Positions 61,146-64,000 of a DNA stretch of 64,000 nt are shown here, piece after piece. A program made the position numbers and the translations under genes. The stretch is from Paramacrobiotus metropolitanus (Eukaryota; Tardigrada; Eutardigrada; Parachela; Macrobiotidae). The stretch's first letter is position 1, and each line of letters begins with the position of its first letter. The notes beneath the pieces are model-generated. The model worked only from the letters and a program-made list of their open reading frames with translations. It was not told the DNA's origin and searched no databases. The stretch lies in assembly GCF_019649055.1 (NCBI RefSeq), contig NW_026570241.1:496001-560000 (forward strand), in the 5' to 3' direction.

Positions 61146-61370
61146 TTACAACATAAATTTACCAATTTCCTACGGTTGTTTCTAATTTACCAGTTTCTTA
61201 GTTTTACGGTTTCCAGAGGTATAGCGTCTGGATGAAAACGGCTCTCTTGCCGCTGTCGACGCTTCTTGTAGATACAATCTACGAAAAAATACAAGTACTG
61301 TAATAATAATAAAGATTATTTCAAAACTAGATAAGGTACATTAAGCATGCATGAGTTAGCGATTGAGCTA

Positions 61371-61715
61371 TCAATAAAACTTACACCCGACACCAAATAA
61401 AATGGCAAAACATGCCACCATCACGATAATGGTCACTTTATTCGCGGTGGTCAGTTTCACATCTTTTTTATCCTCCTCCCCGTCTTTTTGATTGGATTCT
61501 CGGCGGTGACCAGAAGACTCTTTTTTTGAGCTCAGTTCTTCCGCTGTCGAATGGCGAAGTTGCCCAAGTGGGTCGGCCGGACGTTCTGCTGCAGTCGTAT
61601 TACTCGGTGTCGGCAGGACATCGGGCAGATTGATTACTCTGGCGGCAATGATGCATGGCGCGATAGTGATAACGATGAAGATAAACATTTTCATTGCGGC
61701 CTTATTAGTCGACAT
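61371..61715 (-). CDS. Small single-pass type I membrane protein
   Basis: 114 aa in one exon. A signal peptide (MFIFIVITIAPCIIAA, residues 9-24) is followed by a Ser/Thr/Glu/Lys-rich hydrophilic ectodomain of about 65 residues (one NTT glycosylation site) and a C-terminal transmembrane helix (VTIIVMVACFAILFGVGC). A good donor-like TGTAAGT overlaps the last codons, so the protein could continue in another exon; as read, it has almost no cytoplasmic tail. The family is not recognised. A decayed copy lies 270 bp downstream. Confidence 0.6.
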   Translation of the reverse strand: MSTNKAAMKMFIFIVITIAPCIIAARVINLPDVLPTPSNTTAAERPADPLGQLRHSTAEELSSKKESSGHRRESNQKDGEEDKKDVKLTTANKVTIIVMVACFAILFGVGCKFY

Positions 61716-64000
61716 TATGAGAAATAGTCACGTCCTTAAAACAGTAAGTTTTCAGCGGTAGATACCGGCCTTCACATGGGTACAATTCCGCGATGTGGCA
61801 CACCTGACATCAGCGCGCAGCGGTTTGCCAAAGTCTCGGCGTCGGCAGACTGAAAAACTCTAGCTGGATGATAGAACGTCGAAAATACGAGGATAATTAG
61901 CACCGCATTTCCCCTGGTTCTCTACAACCGTACAGGTCACACCTACGAAACTGTGATTCGTACATACTGTACATGCGCACGAACCTGCTGTTTCTGTTTA
62001 GCCCACAATGCAGCCAGTCAATAATCTTCAGTCTATATACTTGTATGCCTCCATACTGTGCGGGTGTCTGATGTAATGCATAATCACATACAAACTCCGT
62101 GTTACTAGTATGTTTACCAGCCAGGAGAAAGATGTTAATACCTCGTAATATGGACTAAGAGTTCGTATGTGCTGCGCTTTGTCTGCAATAAATATGCAGC
62201 CGCGTTAAAGGAGATCTAAAAGAAGTTAATTTGCTGATACAGTGACAGTAACTACGTTGTTTATAATGTTTTAATTTAAACGCTGTTTACACAAACTTTC
62301 ACAATTACACGTACAAAATTTGCCAAAGGCTATATAGCGTCAAGATAAACGATTTTATTGCGAGTATCTAATATCCGACAATCGGATGCCTGTTTTTCCC
62401 CATCTTTCAGCAATTCTTGCTATGGTATCCCCACTTGGTGCAACATACCTGCGAACTATAATAAAAAATGTTACTCGCGCATTCCGTCATTAGTGAGATG
62501 AGTGCTTTTGTTTTGCGCTTTACTTTCGGGAAAAAACCAAAACGCGTGCAGTTGGTACACCACAATTTGCACATTCCCATATTTTGCCCGCTTCTTAATC
62601 TTCATAAACGCAGGTGCTATCTGTGATATATAAATATTCTGTCTATTGCCGGTATAACTCCATTCTATCGCAAACCAAAGGCTGTGCTCGCTCCATCTTG
62701 TCAAAGCTGTCGTCGATACACCCGTGTCTTCTGTAGCTTCGTAACATACAACACGCTTAACCATTTACGTTAATCCATGCTTACGGACGAGCGAATCTTG
62801 GGAATGATGATCGGTTTGTCGCAGCTTTTGGCGAAATCCAAGGCTGTATAGTTTAAAATAACCCCGCAGTCGCACGGAAGCCCGCGTGTGGACATATGCG
62901 GTAAGATCGCGTATTTGACGTCGTATATGTCTCCTATAATGTTTCAAAAAAACGCTTGGATGAACTCATTGCTGTCCGGGCGAGGTGTTTTCGTGGTGGC
63001 TACCAGCGCATGCAAAACTTCGTGCAATATAACAACCTACTTCATGCAGCCACTTTCCAGTCGAATTTGGTGGCGCGGCCGGGAAATCGGCCTACTTGTG
63101 CAATACAACTAAGTAAACAGAAACTGGACTATTATGTTATTGTCTGTGTTTACGCTCAATATTAGCAAATTGTACTGTTAGTGTGCAAATTCTCTTCAAG
63201 CGGGTATTATCGAGAAGACTGTATTCTTCTTCGCAGGCCCGTGCGTTAAAGGTCAAAAAGTTGATGGCAGGTCGTTCATTTGTACGATAACGTTCGGGAC
63301 ACGATGTCGAGCTGGGTTGTTTGGAAAATGGTGGCTTGCAGAAATTATAGTATACATGGACGATGTCTGATTTCTGCTAACATAGGCAGAACTATAGTCA
63401 TACGGTTTATACCGTAAGTACAGTATCGTATGATACACATAATTATTGTAGTAGACTATCTGGTCCATTTGCGGCGCTATCTTCAACAACATCTATCGAC
63501 TGGCAAGTGGCAGTCTGATATTTCTGAATGTCTAAAAACCAGGAAGCCGAAAAGTGAACATACGGTTTTAAGTTGGACAGCTTTTCTTGCATTCTGTTTC
63601 TCATGAATTGTGCCTACTTAGGTTTGGCTTATTAAAAATTAAAGCAAAACAAAACCATCTACGGCAGTCTCAGTAAGTAATCTCACCAACGCAGCATCAA
63701 TATCAAATGACAAACCTCGCCTCAATCCAATATTAATTTAAGGACTGCACTACGAACAAATATACAAAAATGTTGCACTCCAAGTTGCAAAAACCGCGTT
63801 CTTACGTATTATGTCCTGGGCCGGGTGTACCGTTTGCTTTACAATCAGCAAGCCTGTGCTGAAAAATCAGTAATCTTTAAAACATTACACCGTTTAAAGT
63901 TTTACGCACACCGGCTGGCTTCGGATGTTTTAACCGAATCAGAAGTAAGTTCCCTTTCCATCGTTTAATGTGTTGCTGCTCCATCAGTGCGTCTTCTTCG
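61716..64000. other. Terminal 2.3 kb, no gene supported
   Basis: Frames near 62947-62471 (minus; two blocks in the same frame separated by one TAA) and 62888-63165 (plus) have some complexity (KKRLDELIAVRARCF on +), but I cannot relate them to a family. A decayed mobile element is possible. Confidence 0.35.

Noticed and set aside
62471-63165. Overlapping frames possibly from a transposase
   Set aside because: An in-frame stop between blocks and no motif I could name.
1-64000. CRISPR arrays, bacterial operons or Shine-Dalgarno starts
   Set aside because: The gene structure is eukaryotic; the repeats found are foldbacks and tandem units, not regularly spaced with unique spacers.

Overview
The window is eukaryotic nuclear DNA from a small invertebrate. 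Genes are split by GT-AG introns (many short, down to about 60 bp), carry AATAAA signals, lie on both strands and sit in AT-rich intergenic sequence littered with small foldback transposons. A gustatory-receptor-like chemoreceptor array, intron-poor rhodopsin-type GPCRs and compact genes suggest an ecdysozoan. A tardigrade is my best guess, but nothing here proves the phylum.

Layout. 0.4-1.5 kb (+): an aprataxin-like HIT-domain gene. 2.2-2.6 kb: hairpin-bearing tandem repeats. 4.5-7.4 kb (-): a two-exon DC-STAMP-domain membrane protein (DCST1/2 or sneaky type) with a C-terminal Cys-rich zinc module. 9.6-12.9 kb (+): an unrecognised multi-exon gene. 13.2-17.0 kb (-): a four-exon protein with an SGT1/p23-like CS domain, divergent from a two-exon coiled-coil gene at 18.0-19.3 kb (+). 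19.6-20.5 kb: a hAT-like non-autonomous element. 21.1-24.2 kb (+): an eight-exon mitochondrial glycine carrier (SLC25A38). 25.2-26.3 kb (+): an Ig-domain type I membrane protein. 27.3-44.1 kb: a tandem array of four gustatory-receptor-like genes (two apparently intact, two broken) plus a receptor relic, with a single-exon rhodopsin-type GPCR and a cluster of foldback, pogo-like and palindromic elements inside it. 44.8-46.0 kb (+): an intronless 407-aa protein of unknown function. 46.5-47.7 kb: an ADP-ribosylhydrolase-3-like pseudogene interrupted by one arm of the palindromic element found at 38 kb. A second, truncated copy (first exon only) lies at 48.9 kb between two remnants of a LINE-type reverse transcriptase C-terminus. 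51.9-53.1 kb (-): a two-Ig-domain secreted-type protein. 54-60 kb: almost gene-free, holding foldback elements, direct repeats and a Harbinger-like MITE. 61.4-61.7 kb (-): a small single-pass membrane protein next to the decayed tail of a duplicated copy. I support no gene in the last 2 kb.

Working together: the conserved genes (DNA-end repair, mitochondrial glycine import, chaperone-like CS domain, membrane fusion/gamete-type DCST) are unrelated neighbours. The coherent biology is the chemoreceptor array, whose members share two phase-0 introns near the 3' end and a last exon encoding a TM7 motif like the insect TYhhhhhQF signature. Birth and death is visible within the array: duplication, frameshift, nonsense mutation and relic fragments, with mobile elements in between. 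The ADP-ribosylhydrolase pair shows the same process.
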